Positions 1 through 9,112 of a DNA stretch of 64,000 nt are shown here, piece by piece. A model generated the notes under the pieces. The model made no database searches, was not told the origin of the DNA, and saw only the letters and a program-made list of their open reading frames with translations. The stretch comes from an uncultured Gammaproteobacteria bacterium (GTDB lineage: Bacteria; Pseudomonadota; Gammaproteobacteria; Steroidobacterales; GCA-2729495). The position numbers and the translations under genes were made by a program. The stretch covers positions 89,042 to 153,041 of the forward strand of contig CAKZWQ010000005.1 of NCBI GenBank assembly GCA_937921935.1, in the 5' to 3' direction. Each line of letters starts with the position of its first letter. Within the stretch, counting starts at the first letter, position 1.

Positions 1-361
1 TGCAAATTTTGGTTTTCAGGCCGCCGACGGCGATGCCCTGGCGCGGGTGCAGCAACTCATGCAGCAGCGACAGGATAGCCAGCCCCTGGGCGAAGCCAGC
101 TGTGGCTCGGTATTTCGCAATCCGCCCGACGATTTCGCTGCCCGTCTGATCGAAGCAGCCGATCTCAAAGGTCATGCTATCGGTGGCGCGATCGTTTCCG
201 ACAAGCATGCCAATTTCATTCTCAATACGGGGAACGCCACTGCGGCCGACGTCGAGCAGTTGATTCACCATGTCCAGGACGTGGTGATGGCCCGGCACGG
301 TGTCACGCTGGTGCCTGAAGTGCACATCGTCGGTGAAGCTGCTGGGGCGGACGTGTCATGA
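1..361 (+). CDS. murB: UDP-N-acetylenolpyruvoylglucosamine reductase MurB, C-terminal part
   Basis: About 119 codons of the C-terminal half of the FAD-dependent reductase that makes UDP-MurNAc in cytoplasmic peptidoglycan precursor synthesis. The frame is open from base 2 and the start lies left of the window, so this is an edge truncation, not a broken gene. Visible signatures are GSVFRNPP, whose Ser is the family proton donor, KHANFILN in the substrate region, and the terminal PEVHIVG carrying the conserved Glu. The stop overlaps the ddl start as ATGA, so the two are translationally coupled within the dcw cluster. Identification is secure from motifs and position. Confidence 0.93.
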   Translation, partial: ANFGFQAADGDALARVQQLMQQRQDSQPLGEASCGSVFRNPPDDFAARLIEAADLKGHAIGGAIVSDKHANFILNTGNATAADVEQLIHHVQDVVMARHGVTLVPEVHIVGEAAGADVS

Positions 362-1320
362 GCGGGAGCGCTTCAGTAATTAAAGACCCTGCAGACTTCG
401 GTCGGGTTGCGGTGCTGCTGGGTGGTAACTCGGCAGAGCGAGAGATTTCCCTGCTGTCCGGGCAGGCCGTTCTTGAAGCTTTGCAGCGTCAGGGCGTCGA
501 TGCCTATCCCGTGGATCCGGTGGATGGCCTGTTCGAACAGTTCTCCGCCGTGAGTTTTGATCGGGTCTGGATTGCCCTGCATGGGCGCGGTGGTGAAGAC
601 GGCAGCATGCAGGGATTGCTTGGCCTCATGGGCGTGCCTTTTACCGGTAGCGGTGTACTGGGCTCGGCCGTCAGCATGGACAAGTTGCGCTCCAAGCAAC
701 TGTTTGTCGGCTGTGGTTTCGCCACACCGGAGTTCCTGGAGCTGACCAGCCCCGATGATTTCGCGGCGGTGCCTGCCAAGCTGGGTTTTCCGGTCATGGT
801 CAAGCCGGCTGACGAGGGGTCGAGTATTGGTCTGGCCCGGGCCGACGATGCGCCGAGCCTGGCAGCAGCTTACCAAGCGGCAGCCGCTTTTGACTGCCCG
901 GTGCTGGCCGAAGGCTGGGTTAGCGGGCCCGAGTACACGGCTGCCATTCTGCAGGATCGGGTTCTGCCCCTGATCCGGATTGACGCCGGTGAGGGCTTCT
1001 ACGATTACGACGCCAAATATTTCAGCGATCAGACACGCTACATCTGCCCCTGCGGCCTGGCACCGGAAGTGGAGGCCGAGTACGCCGCCCTTTGCCTGAA
1101 TGCATTTCGCGCCGTTGGCGCAACAGGCTGGGGCCGTGTCGACTTCATGGTAGATGAAGCCGGTCAGGCCCTTTTGCTGGAGGTGAATACCGTGCCCGGC
1201 ATGACCAGCCATAGCCTGGTTCCCATGGCCGCGGCCCAGGCGGGGATCAGTTTTGATGAGCTGGTCTGGCAGATCCTCGAAACCTCATGCACGGAGGCTG
1301 CGTATGCCCGGTCGAGTTAA
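358..1320 (+). CDS. ddl: D-alanine--D-alanine ligase
   Basis: ATP-grasp ligase of 320 residues joining two D-Ala for the peptidoglycan stem peptide in the cytoplasm. Visible motifs: the N-terminal VAVLLGGNSAEREISLLSG segment, HGRGGEDG at about 75-82, the ATP-grasp loop KPADEGSSIGL, EGWVSGPEYT, and the metal-binding LLLEVNTVPGMTSHSL near the C-terminus. Length is slightly above the E. coli DdlB length of just over 300, because of about 13 extra N-terminal residues. The ATG at 358 overlaps the murB stop. The 3' end overlaps ftsQ by 17 bases. Position between murB and ftsQ is the classical DdlB place. Confidence 0.96.
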   Translation: MSGSASVIKDPADFGRVAVLLGGNSAEREISLLSGQAVLEALQRQGVDAYPVDPVDGLFEQFSAVSFDRVWIALHGRGGEDGSMQGLLGLMGVPFTGSGVLGSAVSMDKLRSKQLFVGCGFATPEFLELTSPDDFAAVPAKLGFPVMVKPADEGSSIGLARADDAPSLAAAYQAAAAFDCPVLAEGWVSGPEYTAAILQDRVLPLIRIDAGEGFYDYDAKYFSDQTRYICPCGLAPEVEAEYAALCLNAFRAVGATGWGRVDFMVDEAGQALLLEVNTVPGMTSHSLVPMAAAQAGISFDELVWQILETSCTEAAYARSS

Positions 1321-2098
1321 TCGACGTCGCAAGGCGCAACCCAGTAAGCCGAAACTGCGGTTGCCGGCGATCAACTGGCATCGCGTAGTCGGTGGGCTGG
1401 CAGCCGCGTGTGTGGTGGCTGCGGTGTATGTGTCATCGGTCTGGTTGATGGATCAGCCCATTACTGCTGTCTCCATTGAGGGGCCCTTTGAGCGGGTATC
1501 AGCAGTCCAGTTGCAGGATGCCCTGGCCAACCAGGTGCAGACAGGTTTCCTGAGTGCCGACATCGGCAAGATCCAGCGCGCCGCGGTTCGCCTGCCCTGG
1601 ATTGCTACAGCGAGTGTGCAGCGACGCTGGCCCGGCACCCTGGTTGTCACCGTCACGGAAGAAGAGCCCGCAGCTTGCTGGGGCAAAGAGGGCCTGCTGA
1701 ACCAGGCCGGCGAACTTTTTGCCCAGGCCGGTGATCATCTGCCCGCCGAATTGCCGCGGCTTAATGGGCCCGACGGAACTGAGGCCAAGGTGGCGGCCAT
1801 GTATTTCCGCGTCGAACAGCAACTCGAGCAGCGGGGTCTGGCTGCTCTGAGTCTTGATCTGGATGCTCGCGGCGCCTGGACCTTCCGCTTAAACAACGGC
1901 GTGAGTGTGCGCCTGGGCGCAGCAGCTGTTGAACAACGGCTGAGTCGCTTCTTTCGGATTCTTGATCTTGGGGTGCCCATGAACGCTGAGCAGGTTGCCT
2001 ACGTAGACATGCGTTACCCGAATGGTTTCGTGATTGGCTGGCGTGAGGCGCAGTCGGCAGATTCAGAGCCGGAGGTCAAAGGTGAACCCCGTGTCTAA
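1304..2098 (+). CDS. ftsQ: Cell division protein FtsQ
   Basis: Bitopic inner-membrane divisome protein of 264 residues that links FtsB/FtsL to the septal synthase. I chose ATG 1304 because it is preceded by GGAGG at about 1291-1295 and is followed by a short basic cytoplasmic tail (PGRVNRRRK). The longer upstream frame is only overlap with ddl. One membrane segment lies at about residues 24-44. A POTRA domain follows (ITAVSIEGPFERVS onward), then the FtsQ/DivIB beta domain with LPWIATASVQRRWP. It overlaps ddl and ftsA at its two ends, as expected for a coupled dcw operon. Confidence 0.93.
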   Translation: MPGRVNRRRKAQPSKPKLRLPAINWHRVVGGLAAACVVAAVYVSSVWLMDQPITAVSIEGPFERVSAVQLQDALANQVQTGFLSADIGKIQRAAVRLPWIATASVQRRWPGTLVVTVTEEEPAACWGKEGLLNQAGELFAQAGDHLPAELPRLNGPDGTEAKVAAMYFRVEQQLEQRGLAALSLDLDARGAWTFRLNNGVSVRLGAAAVEQRLSRFFRILDLGVPMNAEQVAYVDMRYPNGFVIGWREAQSADSEPEVKGEPRV

Positions 2099-3323
2099 GC
2101 GGCCGGACAAAGATCTGATCGTCGGTCTGGATATCGGCACCTCGAAAGTGGTGGCGGTGGTCGGCGAGGTCCTGGAAGACGGTGAGCTTGAGGTGATCGG
2201 CTTCGGCATGCACCCGTCCCGCGGACTCAAGCGTGGCGTGGTGGTCAATATCGAGTCCACGGTCAATTCCATTCAGCGCGCTGTGGAGGAAGCGGAGCTC
2301 ATGGCCGGTTGTGATATTCACACCGTATTTGCGGGGATAGCCGGCAGCCACGTGCGCAGTCTGAATTCCCACGGCATTGTCGCCATTCGTGATCGTGAGG
2401 TGGTGCGTGGTGATGTAGATCGCGTGATTGACGCGGCCCGCGCGGTGGCCATCCCTGCAGACCAGAAAATTCTGCATGTACTGCCTCAGGAATTTGTCAT
2501 CGACGGCCAGGAAGGTATCCGCGAGCCTATTGGCATGTCGGGCGTACGTCTGGAGGCACGTGTGCATATGGTCACCGGCGCCGCCAGCGCAGCTCAGAAT
2601 ATCGTCAAGTGCGTCCAGCGCTGCGGGCTGGAAGTAGAAGATATTGTGCTGGAACAACTGGCCTCCAGCTATGCGGTACTGACCGAAGACGAAATGGAGC
2701 TGGGTGTATGCCTGGTGGACATCGGTGGCGGCACCACGGATCTTGCCGTCTTTAACCAGGGCGCAATCAAACACACAGCGGTAATTCCCATTGCCGGTGA
2801 CCAGGTCACTAACGACATTGCAATTTCTCTGCGTACGCCGACCCAGTACGCAGAGGACATCAAGATCAAGTACGCCTGCGCCCTCTCGCAGCTGGCCAAT
2901 GCCGAGGAAACCATCGAGGTCCCCAGTGTCGGTGACCGGCCCCCGCGTCGGCTGGCACGTCAGACCCTGGCCGAGGTTGTTGAGCCTCGCTACGAAGAGC
3001 TGTTTGGACTGATACGGGATGAATTGCGGCGCAGCGGCTTCGAGGATCTGGTGGCGGCGGGCATCGTGCTCACCGGCGGCAGCTCAAAGATGGAGGGCGC
3101 CGTCGAGCTGGCCGAGGAAGTTTTTCACATGCCCGTGCGGCTGGGCACGCCGCAGCATGTGCGTGGGCTCGTGGATGTGGTGCGCAACCCCATCCATGCG
3201 ACGGGCGTCGGCCTGTTGTTGTATGCCCGCAGCCGTGCCGACAAGGACGCGCACGAGCCTGCAATCAATGGTTTTCGAGAAATCTGGGAGCGCATGAAAG
3301 GGTGGTTCCAGGGTGGTTTTTAA
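2082..3323 (+). CDS. ftsA: Cell division protein FtsA
   Basis: Actin-like ATPase that tethers FtsZ to the membrane. The likely start is GTG 2082, six bases after GGAGG (2071-2075). It gives 413 residues, close to the roughly 420 of E. coli FtsA; a longer frame from 2034 has no site of its own. Nucleotide-binding motifs: LDIGTSKVVAVVGE near the N-terminus, VDIGGGTTDLAVF in the middle, and LTGGSSKMEGAVELAE late. The C-terminal FREIWERMKGWFQGGF is an amphipathic, Trp-rich membrane-targeting helix typical of FtsA. It overlaps ftsQ by 17 bases. Confidence 0.97.
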   Translation: MNPVSKRPDKDLIVGLDIGTSKVVAVVGEVLEDGELEVIGFGMHPSRGLKRGVVVNIESTVNSIQRAVEEAELMAGCDIHTVFAGIAGSHVRSLNSHGIVAIRDREVVRGDVDRVIDAARAVAIPADQKILHVLPQEFVIDGQEGIREPIGMSGVRLEARVHMVTGAASAAQNIVKCVQRCGLEVEDIVLEQLASSYAVLTEDEMELGVCLVDIGGGTTDLAVFNQGAIKHTAVIPIAGDQVTNDIAISLRTPTQYAEDIKIKYACALSQLANAEETIEVPSVGDRPPRRLARQTLAEVVEPRYEELFGLIRDELRRSGFEDLVAAGIVLTGGSSKMEGAVELAEEVFHMPVRLGTPQHVRGLVDVVRNPIHATGVGLLLYARSRADKDAHEPAINGFREIWERMKGWFQGGF

Positions 3324-3371
3324 GGTTGGCCCGTTTGGGCCTGTTGTCGCTGATGCCAGGAGGAAGAGCTA

Positions 3372-4535
3372 ATGTTTGAGTTGATGGATGCTTACAGTCA
3401 AAACGCTGTAATCAAGGTAATCGGAGTCGGTGGTGGTGGCGGTAACGCCGTCAAGCACATGGTGACTACCGGTATAGAAGGTGTGGATTTTATCTGCGCG
3501 AACACGGACGCCCAGGCGCTGAAGAGCGCCAATGTGCGAACCGGCTTGCAGATAGGCTGCAATATTACCAAGGGTCTGGGTGCAGGCGCTGATCCTGACG
3601 TGGGACGTGCTGCCGCCATGGAAGATCGTGATCGGATTCTCGAAGTTATCGAGGGTGCGGACATGCTTTTCATTACGGCCGGACTGGGTGGCGGTACCGG
3701 CACGGGCGCAGCGCCTGTGGTGGCACAGGTTGCCCGTGAACTGGGTATTCTGACGGTGGCGGTGGTCACCAAGCCTTTCGGCATGGAAGGCAAGAAGCGC
3801 CTGAGTATTGCCGATCAGGGCATCAACGATCTGGGTAAGTATGTGGACTCCCTGATCACGATTCCCAACGAGAAGCTGTTGTCGGTACTCGGTGCCCAGA
3901 CCACCTTGCTGGATGCCTTCAAGTCGGCCAACGAAGTGTTGCAGGGTGCCGTGCAGGGTATTGCCGAACTGATTACCCGCCCGGGGCTGATCAACGTGGA
4001 CTTTGCGGACGTGCGTACCGTGATGGCCGAGATGGGTATGGCCATGATGGGTTCAGGCGGCGCCGCTGGTGAAGACCGGGCACGGGAAGCAGCTGAAGCG
4101 GCCATTTCCAGTCCCTTGCTTGAAGACATCGATCTGTCCGGTGCCCGCGGCATTCTCGTGAATGTTACGGCCGGCATGGATTTGTCCATCGGGGAGTTCC
4201 AGCAGGTGGGTGACACCGTCAAGCACTGCGCGGCGGACGACGCCACGGTTGTGGTTGGCACGGTCATTGATCCTGACATGTCCAACTCCATCCGGGTCAC
4301 CGTGGTGGCGACGGGTCTCGGACAACCCTTGCAGGTGGTCAAGGCACCGCCTGAGGTTAAGGTGGTAACCAATGCGCGGGCCGCAGTCGGTGGTGGCGAA
4401 CGCCCCAACTACGCCAACTTCGATACGCCGACGGGGATCAGGCAACAGGCGGTAGGCGATGACAGCATGCCACCCGCGGAGCCTTCCTTTGAGTTGCTGG
4501 ATATCCCGGCTTTCCTCCGACGGCAGGCCGACTGA
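3372..4535 (+). CDS. ftsZ: Cell division protein FtsZ
   Basis: Tubulin-like GTPase of 387 residues that forms the division ring. Motifs in order: GVGGGGGNAVKHM, NTDAQAL, the tubulin signature GGGTGTGAAPVVA at about 107-119, the T7 synergy loop region NVDFADVRTVM, and the conserved C-terminal peptide DIPAFLRRQAD that binds FtsA and ZipA. AGGAGG at about 3359-3364 precedes the ATG. It is the last gene of the cluster. Unusually for a gammaproteobacterium, no lpxC follows; a hairpin and a divergent-orientation dciA come next. Confidence 0.98.
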   Translation: MFELMDAYSQNAVIKVIGVGGGGGNAVKHMVTTGIEGVDFICANTDAQALKSANVRTGLQIGCNITKGLGAGADPDVGRAAAMEDRDRILEVIEGADMLFITAGLGGGTGTGAAPVVAQVARELGILTVAVVTKPFGMEGKKRLSIADQGINDLGKYVDSLITIPNEKLLSVLGAQTTLLDAFKSANEVLQGAVQGIAELITRPGLINVDFADVRTVMAEMGMAMMGSGGAAGEDRAREAAEAAISSPLLEDIDLSGARGILVNVTAGMDLSIGEFQQVGDTVKHCAADDATVVVGTVIDPDMSNSIRVTVVATGLGQPLQVVKAPPEVKVVTNARAAVGGGERPNYANFDTPTGIRQQAVGDDSMPPAEPSFELLDIPAFLRRQAD

Positions 4536-4572
4536 GGAACCGGCAGCTCAACTCCTGGCAGCTTGACCGGCA

Positions 4573-4609
4573 GGGTCGCGGGCGGAATCAGCGCATCCGT
4601 CCGCGACCC
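4573..4609 (+). terminator. Long GC hairpin downstream of ftsZ, possible dcw terminator
   Basis: A 14-base arm at 4573-4586 pairs with 4596-4609 (one G-T wobble) around a 9-base loop, 38 bases after the ftsZ stop. It is strong enough to end or protect the ftsZ transcript, but no T-run follows, so an intrinsic terminator is not proven. It could instead be a 3' mRNA-stabilising stem. A second, smaller stem (GGCTGA/TCAGCC) lies at about 4657-4675 in the same gap. Confidence 0.45.
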
Positions 4610-4697
4610 GAGTCGGGTAGCTCTAAGGGGTGGGGAAAGACCAGGTGGATTGCAGTGGGGCTGATCTCTGCTCAGCCTTGCTTCGCGCTAAGTTAAA

Positions 4698-5006
4698 TTA
4701 GTCAGCCGGCGAAACACGTACGCGAACCCGGGCAGCTTGCGGATTATGTTGCCGGCAAAGTTGCAGCAGTCGATCACTTTCAAACCGCAGTCTCGTGGCC
4801 CATTCAGGTCCGCTGGCTAACAGAACCAGGGTGCCGTCTTCACGCAGATTGCAGGCGCTCAGATGCTCTGCCAGTTCAGGCTCCAGCGCGTCGCGCAAGC
4901 GCTCGCTCAGGGCGACCCGGGCAGCCGCCTCCCGGGCAAGTCGTCCCAGGCCAGACTGTGAATCAGTTATCAGTCCAGACAGGGACTTGGGTTCTTTATC
5001 TGACAT
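4698..5006 (-). CDS. dciA: DUF721/DciA-family protein, probable replicative helicase loader
   Basis: A 102-residue protein of the DUF721 family. In bacteria without DnaC these proteins (DciA) help load the DnaB helicase. The compact domain shows the family pattern: the segment LVLLASGPEWATRLRFESDRLL carries the strand-loop-helix with Trp that characterises DUF721, preceded by a helical region. DUF721 genes commonly sit between lpxC and secA in gammaproteobacteria, as here minus lpxC. Its 3' end faces ftsZ and its 5' end diverges from the riboswitch leader of the M23 gene. The exact function is inferred from the family; no experimental marker is visible. Confidence 0.75.
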   Translation of the reverse strand: MSDKEPKSLSGLITDSQSGLGRLAREAAARVALSERLRDALEPELAEHLSACNLREDGTLVLLASGPEWATRLRFESDRLLQLCRQHNPQAARVRVRVSPAD

Positions 5007-5082
5007 AAAGCTTTAGCTTTGATCCCGAATTATGAGACCTGTTCCTTGTAGCCCTCAGGGCCGTCCGGCATAGTTTATAGAC

Positions 5083-5161
5083 GAAATGGCAAACCTGTCG
5101 AAAGACGGGGACGCAAAACCACCGATCTACGGGATTTTCCTAGGATAGCGGGGTTGCCGAA
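5083..5161 (+). promoter_or_regulatory. Cyclic di-GMP-I (GEMM-I) riboswitch aptamer
   Basis: The leader matches the GEMM-I consensus block by block. It has ATGGCAAACC, then a first hairpin capped by a GAAA tetraloop (TGTC-GAAA-GACG), then the invariant GGGACGCAAAACC core. A second helix follows, with the tetraloop-receptor side TAGGATAGCGGGG, and the closing GGGGTTGCCGAATG pairs back to the first block. The G preceding CAAACC and the A-rich junction used for ligand stacking are present. The aptamer ends about 83 bases before the ATG at 5244. No poly-T terminator follows. A small ACCT-AACA-AGGT hairpin covers the Shine-Dalgarno at about 5225-5236, suggesting translational control (inference). 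Confidence 0.92.
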
Positions 5162-5243
5162 TGAGAATCATCGAGTTGCGCCACGGCGTGGGGACGCCAG
5201 CGACGCGAATATTCAAATCCGTCAACCTAACAAGGTGTGCGTT

Positions 5244-6206
5244 ATGCCCGCTGTCAACAACAATGGGGTCAAGACGGACCTGATGAACATTATTATTTTT
5301 CGTCGCGGCGGTGTTGCTCGCTATGTGTCTATGTCGGCACGGGTGCTGGGTTTTTGCGCCGCGCTGGTTGCCATTGTTTCCGGCGCTGGCTTCGTGGGTG
5401 GCTACTACTCGGCCCAGGGTGTTGCCGTGTCTCGCTCAGTGGCTGAGGTCAATGACCTGCAGAAAGAACTGCTAACCCAGCAGAGAATTCTTGAAGAACT
5501 GCGTGGTGATGCGCGCGAAGAATTGGATGCACTCACCCTGAAAGTCGGTCAGCTTAATGCCAATGTGATTCGCATGAATTCCCTGGGGCGGCGGCTTACG
5601 AACATGGCCGACCTGGATGCCGGCGAATTTGATTTCGACAGCCAGCCTGCATTGGGCGGTCCGGCCAGTGTGGCGATGGCCTCATCGGCCGGGCAGGTGA
5701 CTGATATTTTTTCCGAGATCAGCTCGCTCGATAAGACCCTGCATGGTCAGGAGCAGCAACTGATGGTCCTGGAAAGTGTGCTGCTGAAGCGGAAGCTCCA
5801 TCAGCGCGTTTATCCCCAGGGTCGTCCCGTGCGTGCGGGTTACCTTTCCAGTCGCTTCGGCCGCCGGACGGACCCATTTACGGGTAAGGGTGCCTACCAT
5901 CGCGGCGTGGACTTCGCTGGTCGCGCCGGGTCGGAGATTGTCGCCGTGGCAGCCGGTGTGGTGACCTACTCAGGTTCGAGATCGGGCTACGGGAATATGG
6001 TCGAGATCAATCACGGTAATGGCTATGTGACTCGCTATGCTCACAATGCCGAGAATCTGGTCGCTGTCGGCGATGATATTGCCCAGGGGCAAAGTGTGGC
6101 GCTGATGGGTTCCACTGGCCGGGCCACGGGCCCCAACCTGCATTTTGAGGTGCGTCATCTGGGTCGCCCGGTCGATCCGCTGCGCCACATCCCCGAGACC
6201 ACCTGA
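5244..6206 (+). CDS. M23 (LytM) family peptidoglycan endopeptidase, membrane anchored
   Basis: A 320-residue envelope protein with a basic N-terminus, one membrane segment at about residues 33-54, and a periplasmic coiled-coil stretch at about 60-125 (QKELLTQQRILEELRG). It ends in a LytM/M23 zinc peptidase domain. Metal-site motifs are HRGVDFAGRAG, YAHN and NLHFEVRHLG, so the active site looks intact. The ATG at 5244, preceded by AAGGTG, is chosen because the longer frame would start at TTG 5154 inside the riboswitch. M23 enzymes cut peptide cross-links in murein. Its cognate process (division, growth or secretion) cannot be read from sequence. The gene sits directly before secA. Confidence 0.9.
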   Translation: MPAVNNNGVKTDLMNIIIFRRGGVARYVSMSARVLGFCAALVAIVSGAGFVGGYYSAQGVAVSRSVAEVNDLQKELLTQQRILEELRGDAREELDALTLKVGQLNANVIRMNSLGRRLTNMADLDAGEFDFDSQPALGGPASVAMASSAGQVTDIFSEISSLDKTLHGQEQQLMVLESVLLKRKLHQRVYPQGRPVRAGYLSSRFGRRTDPFTGKGAYHRGVDFAGRAGSEIVAVAAGVVTYSGSRSGYGNMVEINHGNGYVTRYAHNAENLVAVGDDIAQGQSVALMGSTGRATGPNLHFEVRHLGRPVDPLRHIPETT

Positions 6207-6354
6207 TTCCGCCCCCGGGCAAAGGCCGCCGGGCCGATCCGGCTCCATCTCTACATTAATCCTCGTACAATAGCGGGCTTTGTTCCCGTGGCGAGCCCGT
6301 GCCCGCCGCATAGCTACCTGCTCCGGGCTTGGGCAGGCTGACAGGGAGAGACCT

Positions 6355-9099
6355 TTGGCTAATGTCCTGACACAGATGTTCGGCAGCCGGAACCAGCGCT
6401 TACTGCGCCAGTACGGCAAGCTGGTCAACCGGGCGAACGCCCTGGAAGACGAGTTTCGTGCCCTGGATGACGCGGCACTGCGCGAGAAGACCAGCGAATT
6501 TCGTCAACGCCTGGATGACGGCGCCGATCTGGATGATCTGTTGCCGGAAGCTTTCGCGGTCGTTCGCGAGGCGGCCGATCGCAGTCTGGGCATGCGGCAT
6601 TTCGATGTTCAGCTGGTGGGTGGCATCGCGCTTCACCAGGGCAAGATTGCGGAGATGCGTACGGGCGAGGGCAAGACCCTGGTGGCAACCCTGCCAGCGT
6701 ACCTGAATGCTTTGCCGGGTGACGGCGTACACATCGTTACAGTCAATGACTATCTCGCCGCTCGGGATGCCGGCTGGATGGCTCCCGTCTATGAGTTTCT
6801 CGGACTGACGGTTGGGGTGATTCGCAATGGACAGACCCAGGACGAAAAGCGTGCTGCCTACGGTGCTGACATTACTTATGGCACCAACAATGAATTCGGC
6901 TTCGACTATCTGCGGGACAACCTGGCCCTGCATAAGCCAGACCAGATGCAGCGCAAGCTCAGCTTTGCCATTGTTGACGAAGTGGATTCCATCCTCATTG
7001 ATGAATCACGCACACCGCTGATCATTTCCGGACCAGCCGAAGACAGTTCTGAGCTGTATACACGGATCAACAAGCTGATTCCTGCCCTGCAGGTGCAGGC
7101 AGAAGAGGATGGCCCGGGTGATTACAGCGTTGATGAAAAAACCAAGCAGGCCAATCTGACTGAAGAAGGGCACGAGGCTGTCGAGGACTTGCTGAGCAAG
7201 GATGGCCTGATTCCTCCCGGAGCCAGCCTTTATGACGCCGGCAATATCCGACTTATGCACCATGTGACCGCGGCCCTGAGGGCCCACGCCTTGTTCAAAC
7301 GTGATGTGGAGTACGTGGTACAGAACGGTGAAATCGTCATTGTCGATGAGTTTACCGGGCGGACCATGCCCGGTCGACGCTGGTCCGACGGCCTGCATCA
7401 GGCCGTCGAGGCGAAAGAAGGCGTGCAAATCCGGAATGAGAATCAGACGGTTGCGTCCATTACCTTCCAGAATTTTTTCCGTATGTACGACACACTGGCG
7501 GGAATGACTGGTACCGCCGATACGGAAGCCTTCGAGTTTCAGCAGATTTACGGTTTGGAAGTCGTGGTTATTCCAACCCACAGGAATATGGTTCGCGATG
7601 ATCAGCCGGACCTGATGTTCCTGAATACCGCAGACAAGTTCGACTCGATCATCGAGGACATCAAGGACTGTCAGGAGCGCAAGCAACCTGTGCTCGTGGG
7701 TACGACTTCTATCGAAGCTTCGGAGTTGCTCGGGCGCCTGCTTAATGAAGGCAAGATCGAGCATCAGGTCCTCAATGCCAAGCAGCACGAGCGGGAAGCC
7801 ACCATCATCGAGGAAGCGGGCCGGCCGGGCACGGTAACCATCGCAACCAATATGGCCGGGCGCGGCACGGATATCGTCCTGGGCGGCAATCTTGGCGCTG
7901 AGCTCAAAGCGCTGGGGGATGATCCGGATGAGGCGGCCGTGACGACTCTGCAGCAGGACTGGGAGCAGCGTCATGAGGCGGTTCTGGCGGCAGGCGGGTT
8001 GCGCATCATCGGTACGGAGCGTCATGAGTCCCGGCGGATCGACAACCAGTTGCGCGGCCGGGCAGGGCGCCAGGGCGATCCGGGATCAAGCCGCTTCTAT
8101 TTGTCCATGGAAGACAACCTGATGCGCATCTTCGGGGACCCTGAGCGGACCAAGAATATGTTGAGTCGCGTCGGCATGCGCGAAGGTGAGGCCATTGAGA
8201 GCAAGCTGCTCACCCGCCAGATAGAAAAGGCGCAACGCAAGGTGGAGGCTTACAACTTCGATGCCCGCAAAACCCTGCTGGAATATGACGATGTCGCTAA
8301 TGAACAGCGACGGGTGGTTTACCAGCAGCGTAACGAGCTGATGGAGTCTGAAGATGTCGCCGATGTTGTCGCCGGCATCCGCGAAGAGATTGTGCATGGC
8401 GTGGTGGATGAGTATGCATCGCCGGAAGGCCTGGCCGCGGACTGGAATCTGCCTGGTTTACAGCAAGCCCTGGCCAGTGAGTTTGCTGTGGAGATCGATC
8501 TCGATAGTTTCGTCAGCGCCAGCGGTACACCGGACCATGACGCCCTGAGGAACAAAGTCCTGGAGGACGTTGATCGGGCTTACGAAGCGAAAGTAGAAGA
8601 AGTCGGCCCGGAGATCATGCGGCAGTTTGAGAAAGTCGTGATGCTCAGCCAGCTGGATTCTCACTGGAAGGAGCACCTGGCGGGCCTGGATTACCTGCGT
8701 CAGGGTATTCATTTGCGCGGCTACGCCCAGAAGAATCCAAAGCAGGAGTACAAGCGCGAAGCCTTCGATATGTTTGGCACCATGCTTGACCAGATCAAGT
8801 ACGACACGATCAGTGTCCTGGGCCGCGCCCGCCTGCGCAGCCAGGAAGAAGTTGAGGCCCTGGATGAAAGTCGGGCCACCACCCAGGTTGAGGCGCGCCA
8901 TGATCAGGTTAGCGCCGTACCTGCGGGTGCACCGGTTGCCGCGCCGCCCCCGGCCGCGCCCGGGCGGCCCCAGCCAGGAGCGCCCCTCGCCGAACAGGCT
9001 GCGCCCTTCGTCCGCGAAACGCCGAAAGTCGGCCGCAATTCCCCGTGCCCCTGCGGCTCGGGCAAGAAGTACAAGCATTGCCACGGGCAGGTCAGTTGA
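6355..9099 (+). CDS. secA: Preprotein translocase ATPase SecA
   Basis: Motor ATPase of the Sec pathway, 914 residues from a TTG start at 6355 that follows CAGGGAGAG; E. coli SecA is 901. The next residues [20 protein letters not shown] match the SecA N-terminus, so upstream TTG 6280 is unlikely. Motifs: [11 protein letters not shown] (Walker A), [16 protein letters not shown] (Walker B), [15 protein letters not shown], and [13 protein letters not shown] in the second helicase domain. A Pro-rich linker precedes the C-terminal zinc finger [14 protein letters not shown] that binds SecB and lipids. A 148-base gap with a possible TACAAT -10 box (6266-6271) separates it from the M23 gene. Confidence 0.97.
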   Translation: MANVLTQMFGSRNQRLLRQYGKLVNRANALEDEFRALDDAALREKTSEFRQRLDDGADLDDLLPEAFAVVREAADRSLGMRHFDVQLVGGIALHQGKIAEMRTGEGKTLVATLPAYLNALPGDGVHIVTVNDYLAARDAGWMAPVYEFLGLTVGVIRNGQTQDEKRAAYGADITYGTNNEFGFDYLRDNLALHKPDQMQRKLSFAIVDEVDSILIDESRTPLIISGPAEDSSELYTRINKLIPALQVQAEEDGPGDYSVDEKTKQANLTEEGHEAVEDLLSKDGLIPPGASLYDAGNIRLMHHVTAALRAHALFKRDVEYVVQNGEIVIVDEFTGRTMPGRRWSDGLHQAVEAKEGVQIRNENQTVASITFQNFFRMYDTLAGMTGTADTEAFEFQQIYGLEVVVIPTHRNMVRDDQPDLMFLNTADKFDSIIEDIKDCQERKQPVLVGTTSIEASELLGRLLNEGKIEHQVLNAKQHEREATIIEEAGRPGTVTIATNMAGRGTDIVLGGNLGAELKALGDDPDEAAVTTLQQDWEQRHEAVLAAGGLRIIGTERHESRRIDNQLRGRAGRQGDPGSSRFYLSMEDNLMRIFGDPERTKNMLSRVGMREGEAIESKLLTRQIEKAQRKVEAYNFDARKTLLEYDDVANEQRRVVYQQRNELMESEDVADVVAGIREEIVHGVVDEYASPEGLAADWNLPGLQQALASEFAVEIDLDSFVSASGTPDHDALRNKVLEDVDRAYEAKVEEVGPEIMRQFEKVVMLSQLDSHWKEHLAGLDYLRQGIHLRGYAQKNPKQEYKREAFDMFGTMLDQIKYDTISVLGRARLRSQEEVEALDESRATTQVEARHDQVSAVPAGAPVAAPPPAAPGRPQPGAPLAEQAAPFVRETPKVGRNSPCPCGSGKKYKHCHGQVS

Positions 9100-9112
9100 G
9101 GGCTTGCCTCCT

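Noticed and set aside
5154..5243. Longer N-terminus for the M23 peptidase from TTG 5154
   Set aside because: The TTG lies inside the c-di-GMP riboswitch and the added 30 residues look non-coding; ATG 5244 has its own ribosome site.
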